A stretch of DNA of 64,000 bases. It comes from Patiriisocius sp047731265. GTDB taxonomy: Bacteria; Bacteroidota; Bacteroidia; Flavobacteriales; Flavobacteriaceae. Each line of letters begins with the position of its first letter. Within the stretch, counting starts at the first letter, position 1. Below, piece after piece: positions 32,103 through 41,099 of the stretch. The notes under the pieces are model-generated. The model was not told the origin of the DNA, did no database searches, and saw only the letters and a list, made by a program, of their open reading frames with translations. A program made the translations under genes and the position numbers. The DNA is taken from contig NZ_CP159835.1 in the NCBI RefSeq assembly GCF_047731265.1, forward strand, positions 3,348,001-3,412,000, read 5' to 3'.

Positions 32103-34616
32103 ATGGAAAAATTCAACTTTAAAAAGTCCCTGTTTATTTTTTTAGTACTGTGTACTTCGTTCATTGCACAATCACAAACCAATCAATATCTTCATTTTGA
32201 TGGGGTAGATGATTATACAGAACTCCCTAATGGCGCTGCTTTTGTGGATGGTTTAAATACCATTTCTATGACGGGATGGTTTAATACAGATGCGTTGGTA
32301 TATGGGCAAGGAATGATGAGTATTAGAGGTGGTGGAACAGGTGCTGGAGAGATGTATCTCATCCAATTAAGTGATGGTATTATAGAATGTAGAGTCATTA
32401 CCAGTACAGGGTTGCATCAAGTTGTTGCGCCAGCAGGAACCATAGTAGCTGGAACTTGGCAGCATATTGCTTGGGTTTTTAATGAAACTACTGTAACATT
32501 ATTTGTAGACGGTGTTTCCATTGGAAGTAGCGATGCATCAGGAACCTTCCAATCTACAACACGTCCTTTTACAGTAGGAAAATGTTTACAACCTGGATTT
32601 AACTTTATATACGGCGGTGCTGCAGACGAAGTTAGCCTATGGAGCAAAGCACTAAGTCAGGCTGAAATCGCTACAATGATTACAAACGAGTTACAAGGTA
32701 ATGAAGCCAATTTAGAAATATACTATAAGTTTAACCAAGGAACACCCGCAGGAAACAATACCAATATCATGCAATTACTTGACAATAGTGGTGTTGCGGA
32801 TAAGAACTCAAACTTAATGAATTTCGCATTAACTGGAGAAACTTCAAACTTTAACGGTACGCTGGAATCTGGTTTTCAAGCCATTAATTTTACTCCAGTT
32901 CCTAATAAACTAATTTCAGATGTGCCTTTTGCACTAGAAGCTACTGTGACTTCTGGCCTCACTATTGCGTTTGAGGTTATTTCAGGACCTGCAACAGTTG
33001 CCGGAAATACGCTTACTTTAGATGGTGTTCCAGGAGAAGTTACCGTTAAGGCGAGTCAAGCGGGGAATGCAGATTGGGATCCAGCCGAGGATATTTTTGC
33101 AACCTTTCAAGTATTAGACCCAGCACAGGTTCTTGTTGAATCTAAAGTGCTGCATCCATTAAATGGAGACGTTTTTGCGCCCTCACTTATTCCTTTGCAA
33201 ATCGCTGTAGAAACTTCCATTGAATTTCCAGAATTATTTATGGTAGCTGAAATTATTGCTACAATAAACGGTGAAGTCGTTACGCTGGTAAACCATGAGA
33301 ATGGTTTCTTTTCGGGCTGGTGGACCCCCACAAGTTATGGAAACTTTGACCTTGAAATAGAAGGAACTAACAATTATGGAGAAAGCACTACGGCTATTCA
33401 AAACTTTGATATGGTGCAACAGGCAACAAACATAACGGTAATGGCTACAGATCAAGTTTGGGTAAAAGGAGATATCCCTACCGTGACTGTCGAGTCTGAT
33501 TTACCAAGTTCTATTGGTGCTTTTGATCAAATTTTAGGAACCCTTGTAATAGATTGTCCAACTGGAGGTTGTGACCCTTGGGATAGAATATCATCTGTTG
33601 AGGCACAAGGTAAAGATGGAGAATGGTTTGAAATTATTAGGTACCTTACCCCTTATGGAGTCGCCTGTCAAAGCGAAATAGACTTAACCGATTTTAGCTC
33701 ATTACTTACTGGAAAAACAAAATTTAGAGTGAGTTTAGGAACCCAAGGAAATGGTTTTGAATATACGCTATTACTAAATTATCAAGCAGGTGTTCCTGAA
33801 AATGCATACAGTACGGTATCAAAATTATGGTACCAAACCTACCAGTTTGGTGATATGGCAAACTTGCAACCTACAGCGCATATAACTGCCAACTTCTCTG
33901 CAAATACCGAAAACGCGAAAATAAAATTAGTGTCTTCTGGTCACGGATGGGGTGCAAACAATACTGGAAATGCCGCCGAATTTCAAAATAACACCCATGA
34001 TATTTTAGTAAATAATACTGAAACTTTTGAGCAAAACAATTGGGTAGATTGCGATCCAAACCCAGATGGGTGTAGTCCTCAAAATGGTACTTGGCGTTTT
34101 AATAGAGCTGGCTGGTGTCCTGGAAGTATTGCGCAATTTTTTGATTTTGATATGACTCCATTCGTTCAACAATCTGATATAAACTTAAGATACCGTTTTG
34201 ATGAGGGCTATTCAGATTTATGCCACCCTAACAATCCGGATTGCGTCACAGGCCAAACTTGTGATAACTGTAATGATGGTTTTAATCCACATTTAATTGT
34301 TTCGTCTTATTTAATTTCTTTCGGAAATGCGCCTACTGACATTGTTTTAGGCAATGATGATATTATAAGTAACACACAATTTACAATGTATCCAAATCCT
34401 TCAGGAGGCATTTTTTATATTGATTACACCAATGCTATGGAAATTACAGATGTAGTCGTTTATGATTACCTAGGACGTCAAATATATACTCAGAAAATTA
34501 ATGGTACCTCGGCTACTATTAAAGTAAATATGATGGGAAGTACACGTGGTGTATATCTTGTTAGTCTAAAAAATAACACGGAGGTTGTTTCAACAAAAAA
34601 GTTGATTATGGAATAA
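32103..34616 (+). CDS. Secreted LamG plus PNGase F-like protein with T9SS sorting domain
   Basis: An 837-residue exported protein. ATG 32103 opens the signal peptide (MEKFNFKKSLFIFLVLCTSF). Domains: LamG/concanavalin-like at about 25-200 (YLHFDGVDDYTELPN, WQHIAWVFNET, VDGVSIGS); a beta-sandwich linker; then a region like peptide-N-glycosidase F (about 440-740) with GCDPWDRISSVE, RYLTPYG, SGHGWGANNTGNAAEF and GTWRFNRAGWCPGS. The end (FTMYPNPSGGIFYIDYTN to STKKLIME) is a type IX sorting domain. PNGase F releases N-glycans from glycoproteins; whether this one is active is inferred. A strong terminator follows. Confidence 0.85.
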   Translation: MEKFNFKKSLFIFLVLCTSFIAQSQTNQYLHFDGVDDYTELPNGAAFVDGLNTISMTGWFNTDALVYGQGMMSIRGGGTGAGEMYLIQLSDGIIECRVITSTGLHQVVAPAGTIVAGTWQHIAWVFNETTVTLFVDGVSIGSSDASGTFQSTTRPFTVGKCLQPGFNFIYGGAADEVSLWSKALSQAEIATMITNELQGNEANLEIYYKFNQGTPAGNNTNIMQLLDNSGVADKNSNLMNFALTGETSNFNGTLESGFQAINFTPVPNKLISDVPFALEATVTSGLTIAFEVISGPATVAGNTLTLDGVPGEVTVKASQAGNADWDPAEDIFATFQVLDPAQVLVESKVLHPLNGDVFAPSLIPLQIAVETSIEFPELFMVAEIIATINGEVVTLVNHENGFFSGWWTPTSYGNFDLEIEGTNNYGESTTAIQNFDMVQQATNITVMATDQVWVKGDIPTVTVESDLPSSIGAFDQILGTLVIDCPTGGCDPWDRISSVEAQGKDGEWFEIIRYLTPYGVACQSEIDLTDFSSLLTGKTKFRVSLGTQGNGFEYTLLLNYQAGVPENAYSTVSKLWYQTYQFGDMANLQPTAHITANFSANTENAKIKLVSSGHGWGANNTGNAAEFQNNTHDILVNNTETFEQNNWVDCDPNPDGCSPQNGTWRFNRAGWCPGSIAQFFDFDMTPFVQQSDINLRYRFDEGYSDLCHPNNPDCVTGQTCDNCNDGFNPHLIVSSYLISFGNAPTDIVLGNDDIISNTQFTMYPNPSGGIFYIDYTNAMEITDVVVYDYLGRQIYTQKINGTSATIKVNMMGSTRGVYLVSLKNNTEVVSTKKLIME

Positions 34617-34637
34617 ATTAAAATCTATAAACAAAAA

Positions 34638-34666
34638 AATCCGTCATAATGACGGATTTTTTTTTG
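34638..34666 (+). terminator. Terminator of the PNGase F-like gene
   Basis: AATCCGTCA (34638-34646) pairs with TGACGGATT (34650-34658) around a 3-nt loop, followed by a T tract. An A tract on the other side may also serve the convergent minus-strand gene. Confidence 0.9.
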
Positions 34667-34683
34667 GACTAATTTATAATCAA

Positions 34684-35052
34684 TTATTTGATAAACTGAA
34701 TTGTACAGAATGCGCTAGGGTCTTCGCCATTACTTGCTTTAATAGCATTGACCATTGGCATTACAAAACCAATAAAGCAAAGAAAAATCAACATTAAAAT
34801 ACCAAGACCTAATAAGAGAATCATTGGGATACTTACAAGCGCCATAATGATTAAGGTTATTTGGAAATTAATAATTTGTTTACCGTGAAGATCCATTCCT
34901 TGTATTTCATCTTTTTTAGTCGCCCATTTTACTAGTGGTGCAATTAAACCTCCAAATCCAGTAACATACGTTAGTAATTGTAAAAGATGTGTAATAACTA
35001 AAAGTTGCCTGCCTTCTTTTTTGGCGCTATACGTTTGGTCAAGTACTTCCAC
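34684..35052 (-). CDS. DUF4870-like small membrane protein
   Basis: A 122-residue protein with about three membrane segments (VITHLLQLLTYVTGFGGLIA, ITLIIMALVSIPMILLLGLG, LIFLCFIGFVMPMVNAIKA) and the WATKKDEIQGMDLHGKQIINFQ region typical of DUF4870/Tic20-like proteins. Unknown role in the inner membrane. The start is a GTG at 35050-35052. Monocistronic, convergent with the PNGase F-like gene. Confidence 0.8.
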   Translation of the reverse strand: MEVLDQTYSAKKEGRQLLVITHLLQLLTYVTGFGGLIAPLVKWATKKDEIQGMDLHGKQIINFQITLIIMALVSIPMILLLGLGILMLIFLCFIGFVMPMVNAIKASNGEDPSAFCTIQFIK

Positions 35053-35272
35053 TGTATTTTTAAATGTTTTAGCAATACTCTACAGGTAGAAAAACAAATG
35101 GAATGTTACATTGATACTTTCAAATTAAATATATTTTTAACACAAGTCGATTAGTAGCGGTTTAAAAATGGGTGGTATAATTCTAAAAATGATCACTCTT
35201 CAATAGCAGCTATCTTCTATATTAAAGATTTATAATATGTATTTTTGTAGGCACCCTTATAATATATCAAAC

Positions 35273-36700
35273 TTGCAAGAAACCATACATCATCAAGAGA
35301 CTATCGTGGCATTAGCAACTGCCTCTGGCGCGGGAGCTGTTGCCATAATTAGATTATCTGGCAGTACCGCTTTTAACATTGCAAGTACCGTTTTTACTTC
35401 AGTTTCAAAAAAAGTTTTAGTTGACCAAGCTACGCACACAGTACACTTAGGACATATTGCAGATGGAAATAGGGTTATAGATGAAGTGTTAGCCACCTTG
35501 TTTAAAAATCCAAATAGTTATACGGGAGAAGATGTCATTGAGTTTTCTTGCCACGGAAGCCCTTTTATACAACAAGAAATAATACAGTTATGCCTGCAAA
35601 AAGGTGCGCGAATGGCAACGGCAGGAGAATTTACATTACGGGCATTCCTTAATGGTAAAATAGATTTAAGTCAGGCGGAAGCGGTTGCAGATCTTATTGC
35701 TAGTGATAACGAAGCAAGCCATCAATTAGCCATACAACAAATGCGTGGCGGTTTTTCTACTGAAATTTCAAAACTTAGAGAAGAGCTTTTAAATTTTGCT
35801 TCATTAATCGAATTAGAATTAGACTTTGCCGAAGAGGATGTTGAATTTGCGAATAGGAATGATTTTCAAAAGCTCATTTCTAAGATTTCGCTTGTCTTGA
35901 AAAGATTGATAGATTCTTTCGCTACCGGAAATGTACTTAAAAACGGAATTCCAGTAGCCATTGTGGGGGAACCAAACGTTGGGAAATCTACCTTATTAAA
36001 TGCACTTTTAAATGAAGAACGTGCCATTGTTAGCGATATCGCAGGGACTACTAGAGATACTATAGAAGATGAACTAACCATTGGTGGTATTGGTTTTCGA
36101 TTTATCGATACTGCAGGAATACGAGAAACAACCGATACTATTGAAGGCTTAGGAATTAAAAAAACCTTTGAGAAGATCGAACAAGCGCAAGTAGTCATTT
36201 ATTTATTTGATGCGCGCGAGTTCAGGGTTTCAGGTTCAAAGTTTCAGGTTGAAATTGAGAAAATTAAAAATAAATATCCACAGAAAAAATTGTTAGTTAT
36301 TGCTAATAAAATTGATCAAGTTAGCCAAGAACAAAACAAAAATATCAATGCGCAATTTTCAACCAAAAATCCACAAATCACAAACTATAAACTACAAACT
36401 ATTTCAGCCAAAACGGGTGAAGGCGTAGAAGATTTAAAAAACATCTTACTTGATTTTGTAAACACAGGTGCCCTTCGTAATAATGAGACTATTGTAACTA
36501 ATACAAGACACTACGATGCCTTACTAAAAGCGCTTGAAGAGATTAACAAGGTCCAAGAGGGTATTGATATAGAGCTTTCTGGTGATTTAATGGCGATAGA
36601 CATACGACAAGCATTATATCATTTTGGAGAAATAACAGGTGAAATAACCAATGATGATTTGCTAGGTAATATTTTTGCTAACTTCTGTATTGGGAAATAA
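35273..36700 (+). CDS. mnmE: tRNA uridine-5-carboxymethylaminomethyl modification GTPase MnmE
   Basis: A 475-residue GTPase that, with MnmG, modifies U34 of several tRNAs. The N-terminal tetrahydrofolate-binding domain (TIVALATASGAGAVAIIRLSG) is followed by a helical domain holding the G domain: GEPNVGKST (G1), DIAGTTRDT (G2), DTAGIRE (G3), NKID (G4). The C-terminal FCIGK holds the catalytic cysteine. The frame extends to ATG 35237, but a TATTTTTG promoter-like box overlaps 35240-35247, so TTG 35273 (LQETIHHQETIVAL) is the likelier start; ATG 35237 remains possible. Confidence 0.93.
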   Translation: MQETIHHQETIVALATASGAGAVAIIRLSGSTAFNIASTVFTSVSKKVLVDQATHTVHLGHIADGNRVIDEVLATLFKNPNSYTGEDVIEFSCHGSPFIQQEIIQLCLQKGARMATAGEFTLRAFLNGKIDLSQAEAVADLIASDNEASHQLAIQQMRGGFSTEISKLREELLNFASLIELELDFAEEDVEFANRNDFQKLISKISLVLKRLIDSFATGNVLKNGIPVAIVGEPNVGKSTLLNALLNEERAIVSDIAGTTRDTIEDELTIGGIGFRFIDTAGIRETTDTIEGLGIKKTFEKIEQAQVVIYLFDAREFRVSGSKFQVEIEKIKNKYPQKKLLVIANKIDQVSQEQNKNINAQFSTKNPQITNYKLQTISAKTGEGVEDLKNILLDFVNTGALRNNETIVTNTRHYDALLKALEEINKVQEGIDIELSGDLMAIDIRQALYHFGEITGEITNDDLLGNIFANFCIGK

Positions 36701-36707
36701 ATAGCTT

Positions 36708-36869
36708 ATGTCAAAAAAAGGAAGTGCAAAAAACACAAAAAATAAAGCCAAGCACGCAAGGCTTATGGCGCAGAAAAAAAATAAGTTAAAAAAAGACGCC
36801 GATTTGCGAAAGACGCGCTTAAAAGAAATGAATGCAAAAATTAATGATGCAAAAATTTCTGAAAAATAG
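36708..36869 (+). CDS. Small lysine-rich basic protein (53 aa)
   Basis: ATG 36708 lies 7 bp after the mnmE stop and opens a 53-residue frame beginning MSKKGSAKNTKNKAKHARLM and ending NDAKISEK. About a third of the residues are lysine, with a helical, highly charged pattern suggesting nucleic-acid or ribosome contact. No family is recognised. Coding is supported by position, a clean start and the amino-acid bias, but the sequence is AT-rich and short. Confidence 0.55.
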   Translation: MSKKGSAKNTKNKAKHARLMAQKKNKLKKDADLRKTRLKEMNAKINDAKISEK

Positions 36870-37143
36870 GCGTGACTAATAAACCTATTGGATTCTTGTC
36901 CCTATAACTTATTAAGCAAAACGTTTTCCGATGAGAAGTATACTTGAATACTACTCTCTAGAAAAGCAGATCTGCTGTCTGCTATTGTTAAAAACTACGG
37001 CACCCTTAGAGACACCAAGATAATACATACTAATTTCAAAAATAAAAATACGGTCTCGTATGAATTAATATGCCTTTCTAAATTGAATATATAATTTTGT
37101 AAAATGAACTTTTTGAACCAATCATTATCAAAACTATACCAAT
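36870..37143. other. Intergenic with a promoter-like box
   Basis: No coding frame is seen. TAATTTTG at 37092-37099 fits the -7 consensus and lies 45 bp before the ATG of the DUF5706 relic. Confidence 0.4.
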
Positions 37144-37710
37144 ATGGAAACAGATAAGGAATCCAACATAGATATAGGATCAACTAAAGAAAAACAAGAT
37201 AGAGACTTAGCCTTCCATTATTGGCACACCATAACGTATCTTGTTAATCTGATACGATGCTCTGAACTAAAGGCAGGTTTAATTTTATCTTTTTACGGTA
37301 TAATTTTCGATTTTATTTATCAGAATATTGAGCAAACAAAAGAACAATTTGGTGGTAATCTGTTGCTGTTTATTTTATTGGGAGCTTAGATTTTATACAC
37401 TGTGATCTCTATTTATTGTATCGTAAGAAGCTTTATTACAAGGATTTAAAATAATTATGATCCTAATGTGTTCTTTTGTGGAGATATTATTTCAAAATTT
37501 GGGAGCATTACGGAGTATTCAAAAAAATTATACGAAGTAAGTACTGATGGAACTCAGTGTTTTGATCATATGGAGCAACAAGTTCTCATTCAAGCCAAAA
37601 TAGCAACTACTAAATTCAAAAATGTAAATATGTCACTTCGCTTCTTAGCAATTGGACTCGCTATTTTACCTCTTTTCATTTTATTCTCTCTTATATTAAC
37701 AGTTATATAA
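37144..37710 (+). pseudogene. DUF5706 / Pycsar effector-like membrane protein, decayed
   Basis: One continuous frame of 188 codons is broken only by TAG at 37387-37389 and TAA at 37447-37449. The parts are HYWHTITYLVNLIRCSELKA and GLILSFYGIIFDFIYQNI (helix 1), a second helix around the stops, FFCGDIISKFGSITEYSKKL, QQVLIQAKIATTKFKNVNMS, and a last helix (LRFLAIGLAILPLFILFSLI). This is the pattern of DUF5706, the membrane effector domain of Pycsar anti-phage systems. No cyclase gene remains nearby. The stops fall in the central membrane region, so no effector can be made without read-through. Family assignment is from memory of the motif. Confidence 0.7.
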
Positions 37711-37748
37711 ATCATGTATTAATTTTCAAGTTATTCAAAAATAGGCGA

Positions 37749-38636
37749 ATGCAAAATATAAGAGATCAATTTTTAAAACTACCTAAAGCAGATATTCATA
37801 ACCATTTGCATTTAGGAGGTACTAAATAGAGGTTTGCTCAGCAATATTCAGACAGTACTTTTATAATCCCTAATTCCTATAAAGGGCTTGAAGGTATGAT
37901 CGATTTTATTTACAACAACCTTAATTCCGTAATGACCACAAAAAAGGAAGTTATTACATTTATGGAGATGGCTATTGAGAGTAGTATAGATGATAACGTA
38001 ACCTTATTAGAGGCAAGTCTAGATATAGGTCTTGCTCGTTTTTTTGATAACTCTATAGAAGCTGTTATTGATGCTGTTATAGAATTGAAGTCAAAGTATA
38101 GCTCTCGAATTATCCTTAATCCTGATATTGGAATTAATAAGGATTTATCATTGGGCAAAGTATATAGCGATGGGATAACGTGTATTAAAAGTAGTGTATT
38201 TAATGGCGTTGACTTATAAAAAAAAGAAGCAAATAAAAATTTAAAGCCGTTTAAAGAACTCAACCATAAAACATAAGTTCATATTGGTGAGTTTTCTGAT
38301 TATTTTTCTATTGAAGAAGTAATAAAGATGTTAAAACCTGACGAACTTCAGCAAGGAATTAGAGCCGTAGACTCAGAAAGGACCATGGACTTGATTTTAG
38401 AAAACAACATACAGCTTAATATTTGTACATAAAGTAATATAGCCCTTGGCGCTTCGAACGACTTAGAGATACATCCTATAAGAAAACTCTTTGATCACGG
38501 CATTAAAATCACTTTAAACACTGACGATCTTTTACTCTTCCATAAAACAATAACAGATCAATTTGTGGATTTACATAAAGCAACTATTTTTTCGTTTGAA
38601 GAACTTGATACGACCAGATTAAACGCCTTTGATTAA
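37749..38636 (+). pseudogene. Adenosine deaminase-like protein, decayed
   Basis: A single frame of 295 codons runs to TAA 38634-38636 with four internal stops (37827, 38217, 38274, 38430) and no frameshift. Deaminase motifs are visible: the metal-site DIHNHLHLGG, HIGEFSD, SNIALGAS, and LNTDD with the metal-binding Asp. The usual histidine before GIRAVDSE appears replaced by Gln. It sits 38 bp behind the DUF5706 relic, suggesting a former operon. It is much shorter than RdrB of RADAR systems. It might have been a nucleoside deaminase attached to a defence module, or ordinary purine salvage. Confidence 0.75.
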
Positions 38637-38654
38637 TTCATCCTTTTAAACAGA

Positions 38655-39113
38655 TTAGCCGAAACCATTGTATGCCAATATAGTGGTAACCCAAACAATT
38701 ACCGAAGAGAAAAAAATGCCTATAATATTTGCAAGAAAAGCAGATTTGCGTTCTATTTTAAAAATATATGTAGCGATACTCCCAGCATAAACACCGGTGC
38801 CTGGAAGTGGTATCATGACAAAGAAAATTAAACCCCAGAATCCATATTTTTGTATTTTATCAGCAGCACCAGTCTTTGCCCGTTTGGCAATCCAAATAGC
38901 ACCTTTTTTATAAGGAGTCCAACGTAATAAATACCTATTAATATTATCTAAGAAAAACATCATTATAGGAAATACTAGAATATTTCCTATTAAAGCAACT
39001 AGCAAAACCCAATAGATATTTAAATCTTGAAAAACACCATACGGTATGCCCACCTTTGCCTCTCCAAAGGGGGAAATACTCCACAAAAAAGTTATAATAC
39101 TGTCTTTAACCAC
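38655..39113 (-). CDS. Small multidrug export protein family (COG2426)
   Basis: A 152-residue inner-membrane protein with four or so helices (WVLLVALIGNILVFPIMMFF, YGFWGLIFFVMIPLPGTGVY, FLANIIGIFFSSVIVWVTTI). The family signature is SPFGEAKVGIPYGVF at the N-terminus and MIPLPGTGVYAG. The name Sm_multidrug_ex comes from Pfam; the real transport role is not well supported. GTG start at 39111-39113. A TACCTTTG box on the minus strand (39131-39138) is a good -7 candidate, very close to the start. Confidence 0.85.
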   Translation of the reverse strand: MVKDSIITFLWSISPFGEAKVGIPYGVFQDLNIYWVLLVALIGNILVFPIMMFFLDNINRYLLRWTPYKKGAIWIAKRAKTGAADKIQKYGFWGLIFFVMIPLPGTGVYAGSIATYIFKIERKSAFLANIIGIFFSSVIVWVTTILAYNGFG

Positions 39114-39244
39114 TTATTTCATAAAAATTACAAAGGTAACGTTACTTTAAAAGTATTATGCGGATTAACATTTATTTTAAGAGATTTTTAGCGTTCTGAT
39201 GGTACTTACTTTTTGGGGCTGAAAACATAATAAACTATAATATA

Positions 39245-39289
39245 TAATAGTGTAATAGTGTAATAGTGTAATAGTGTAATAGTGTAATA
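39245..39289. repeat. Octamer tandem repeat (TAATAGTG)5
   Basis: Five perfect copies of TAATAGTG (39245-39284) plus a partial sixth. It lies between the FAD dehydrogenase stop (39372) and the export protein start (39113), about 107 bp upstream of the latter's -7 box. Copy number would be expected to vary by slippage. No transcript structure is evident. Confidence 0.9.
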
Positions 39290-39371
39290 TTCAAATTTAA
39301 CTCCAAAAAGAGCGTTGCAAATAAAATTAAAAAACCAGAGGAGTTAATACGTTATAAATTAAGCGGACAAT

Positions 39372-40934
39372 TTAACAGTTTAGCTTTAAAGCAATAGCAT
39401 CTACACAATTAATACCATCTATCGCGGCGGATATAATTCCCCCAGCATATCCAGCACCTTCACCACAAGGATACAGTCCTTTTATAGTAATATGCTCAAA
39501 TGTTTTTGAATCTCTAGGAATTAAAATTGGCGATGATGTCCTACTTTCTGGGGCATGTAATACTGCCTGATTGGTATAATATCCTTTCATTTTTTTTCCA
39601 AAAGAAACAAATGCTTTTTGCAACCTTTCTGAAATTAATGGAGGTAAAATTTTATTTAAATCCACCGAAATAATTCCTGGTTGATATGAAGTTTTTGGAA
39701 AATCTATAGATACTTTACCTTCAACAAAATCAATCATTCTTTGCGCAGGAACTTTCTGAGTTTTCCCCGCTGCTTCCCAACAAGATTTCTCAACTTGTTT
39801 CTGAAAATCTAAACAAACAAAAGGATTTTCCTCAGAAAAGTTTGGCAGATCCTTAGGTTCAACACTCACAACAACTCCCGAGTTTGCATAGGGATTATTT
39901 CGTTTGCTAGGACTCCATCCATTTGTAACAACTTCATCTTGTGCTGTAGCACAGGGAGCTATTATTCCGCCTGGACACATACAAAATGAATATACTCCTA
40001 GCCCATCTATTTGATCTACCAAGGAATAAGATGCAGGGGGTAAGTATGGGTTGTCGTAGTCTCCGTGATATTGTATAGCGTCTATTAATTGTTGTTGATG
40101 CTCTACGCGAACACCAATTGCAAAAGGTTTTGCTTCAATTCTAATACCTTTAGAATGTAATAGGTAAAAAATATCTCTTGCAGAGTGTCCTGTTGCTAGG
40201 ACTAAATCGTTAAACGGTTTCCATTCGCTTCCATTTACTTGAATTGCAGTAATCGTTTTATTTTCAATTTTTAGATCTGTTAGTTTCGTGTTAAAATGAA
40301 CTTCTCCACCTGCTTCGATAATAGCCTCCCGCATTGTAGTAATTATCTTAGGAAGTTTGTTGGTTCCAATATGCGGGTGTGCATCGACTAAAATATCTTC
40401 ATCTGCTCCAAAATGGACAAACCACTCCATCGCTTTTAGCACATTACCTCTTTTCTTAGATCGTGTATATAATTTCCCGTCAGAATATGTTCCTGCACCA
40501 CCCTCTCCAAAACAATAATTAGATTCTGGATTAACAATATGCTCTTTATTTATGGCTGCTAAATCTCTTCGCCGTGCTTTTACATCTTTACCGCGTTCAA
40601 AAATAATAGGCTTTAACCCTACTTCTATTGCCCTAAGTGCGGCATAGAGTCCTGCAGGGCCTGCTCCAATAATTGCTATTTGCTTTTTTGAAGTGGAAAC
40701 GTCTTTTAGTGTGAACCGTTTAATTACATCTTCTCTGGGTTCATTTACAAGCCATAGCTCTACTTGAATATTTAGCTTGATGGTTTTTTGTCTTGCATCT
40801 ATAGAACGTTTTCTTATGCGCCAATCGCTTATATTTTCACCACGAAGTTTTGCTTTTTCTAGTGCAAGCTCCAATATATAATTTTCATCCTCTTGTTGTC
40901 TGGGAAGAATTGTAAATTGAACTAATATACTCAT
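39372..40934 (-). CDS. FAD-dependent dehydrogenase (COG2509 type)
   Basis: A 520-residue flavoprotein. An N-terminal domain of about 85 residues, typical of this group, precedes the Rossmann motif IAIIGAGPAGLYAALRA (about 87-103). Later blocks are FGEGGAGTYSDGKLYTR, LVLATGHSARDIFYLL, GVYSFCMCPGGIIAPCA (with a Cys pair), RTSSPILIPRD and YPCGEGAGYAGGIISAAIDG, the C-terminal FAD contact. The substrate is unknown. ATG start. Not linked to the capsule genes upstream in any clear way. Confidence 0.9.
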   Translation of the reverse strand: MSILVQFTILPRQQEDENYILELALEKAKLRGENISDWRIRKRSIDARQKTIKLNIQVELWLVNEPREDVIKRFTLKDVSTSKKQIAIIGAGPAGLYAALRAIEVGLKPIIFERGKDVKARRRDLAAINKEHIVNPESNYCFGEGGAGTYSDGKLYTRSKKRGNVLKAMEWFVHFGADEDILVDAHPHIGTNKLPKIITTMREAIIEAGGEVHFNTKLTDLKIENKTITAIQVNGSEWKPFNDLVLATGHSARDIFYLLHSKGIRIEAKPFAIGVRVEHQQQLIDAIQYHGDYDNPYLPPASYSLVDQIDGLGVYSFCMCPGGIIAPCATAQDEVVTNGWSPSKRNNPYANSGVVVSVEPKDLPNFSEENPFVCLDFQKQVEKSCWEAAGKTQKVPAQRMIDFVEGKVSIDFPKTSYQPGIISVDLNKILPPLISERLQKAFVSFGKKMKGYYTNQAVLHAPESRTSSPILIPRDSKTFEHITIKGLYPCGEGAGYAGGIISAAIDGINCVDAIALKLNC

Positions 40935-41099
40935 GCACTTGATGGGTTGAGATTATTAAAAAAGTTAATAACAGTAGTGTTATTTTGTGGTGGAGTACAA
41001 ACTATTCATTTTGAGTTATGGCTAACCCTTAAAAAATTTATGGCCTTGGTAAGACCAAATTAGCATTCATAAATATAAATACTTCTTTAGCTTCATTTA

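Noticed and set aside
37910..38263. 117-codon minus-strand frame
   Set aside because: Antisense to the deaminase relic; the plus strand carries recognisable motifs and the minus does not.
37144..38636. Stop-codon reassignment or selenocysteine-like read-through
   Set aside because: Genes such as capE (TAG), pglE and rmlC (TAA) use the same codons as true stops, and the relics show other damage such as the loss of a motif histidine.
37749..38636. RADAR (RdrB) deaminase
   Set aside because: The frame is about 295 codons, far shorter than RdrB, and there is no RdrA-type ATPase; it resembles ordinary adenosine deaminase-like enzymes.
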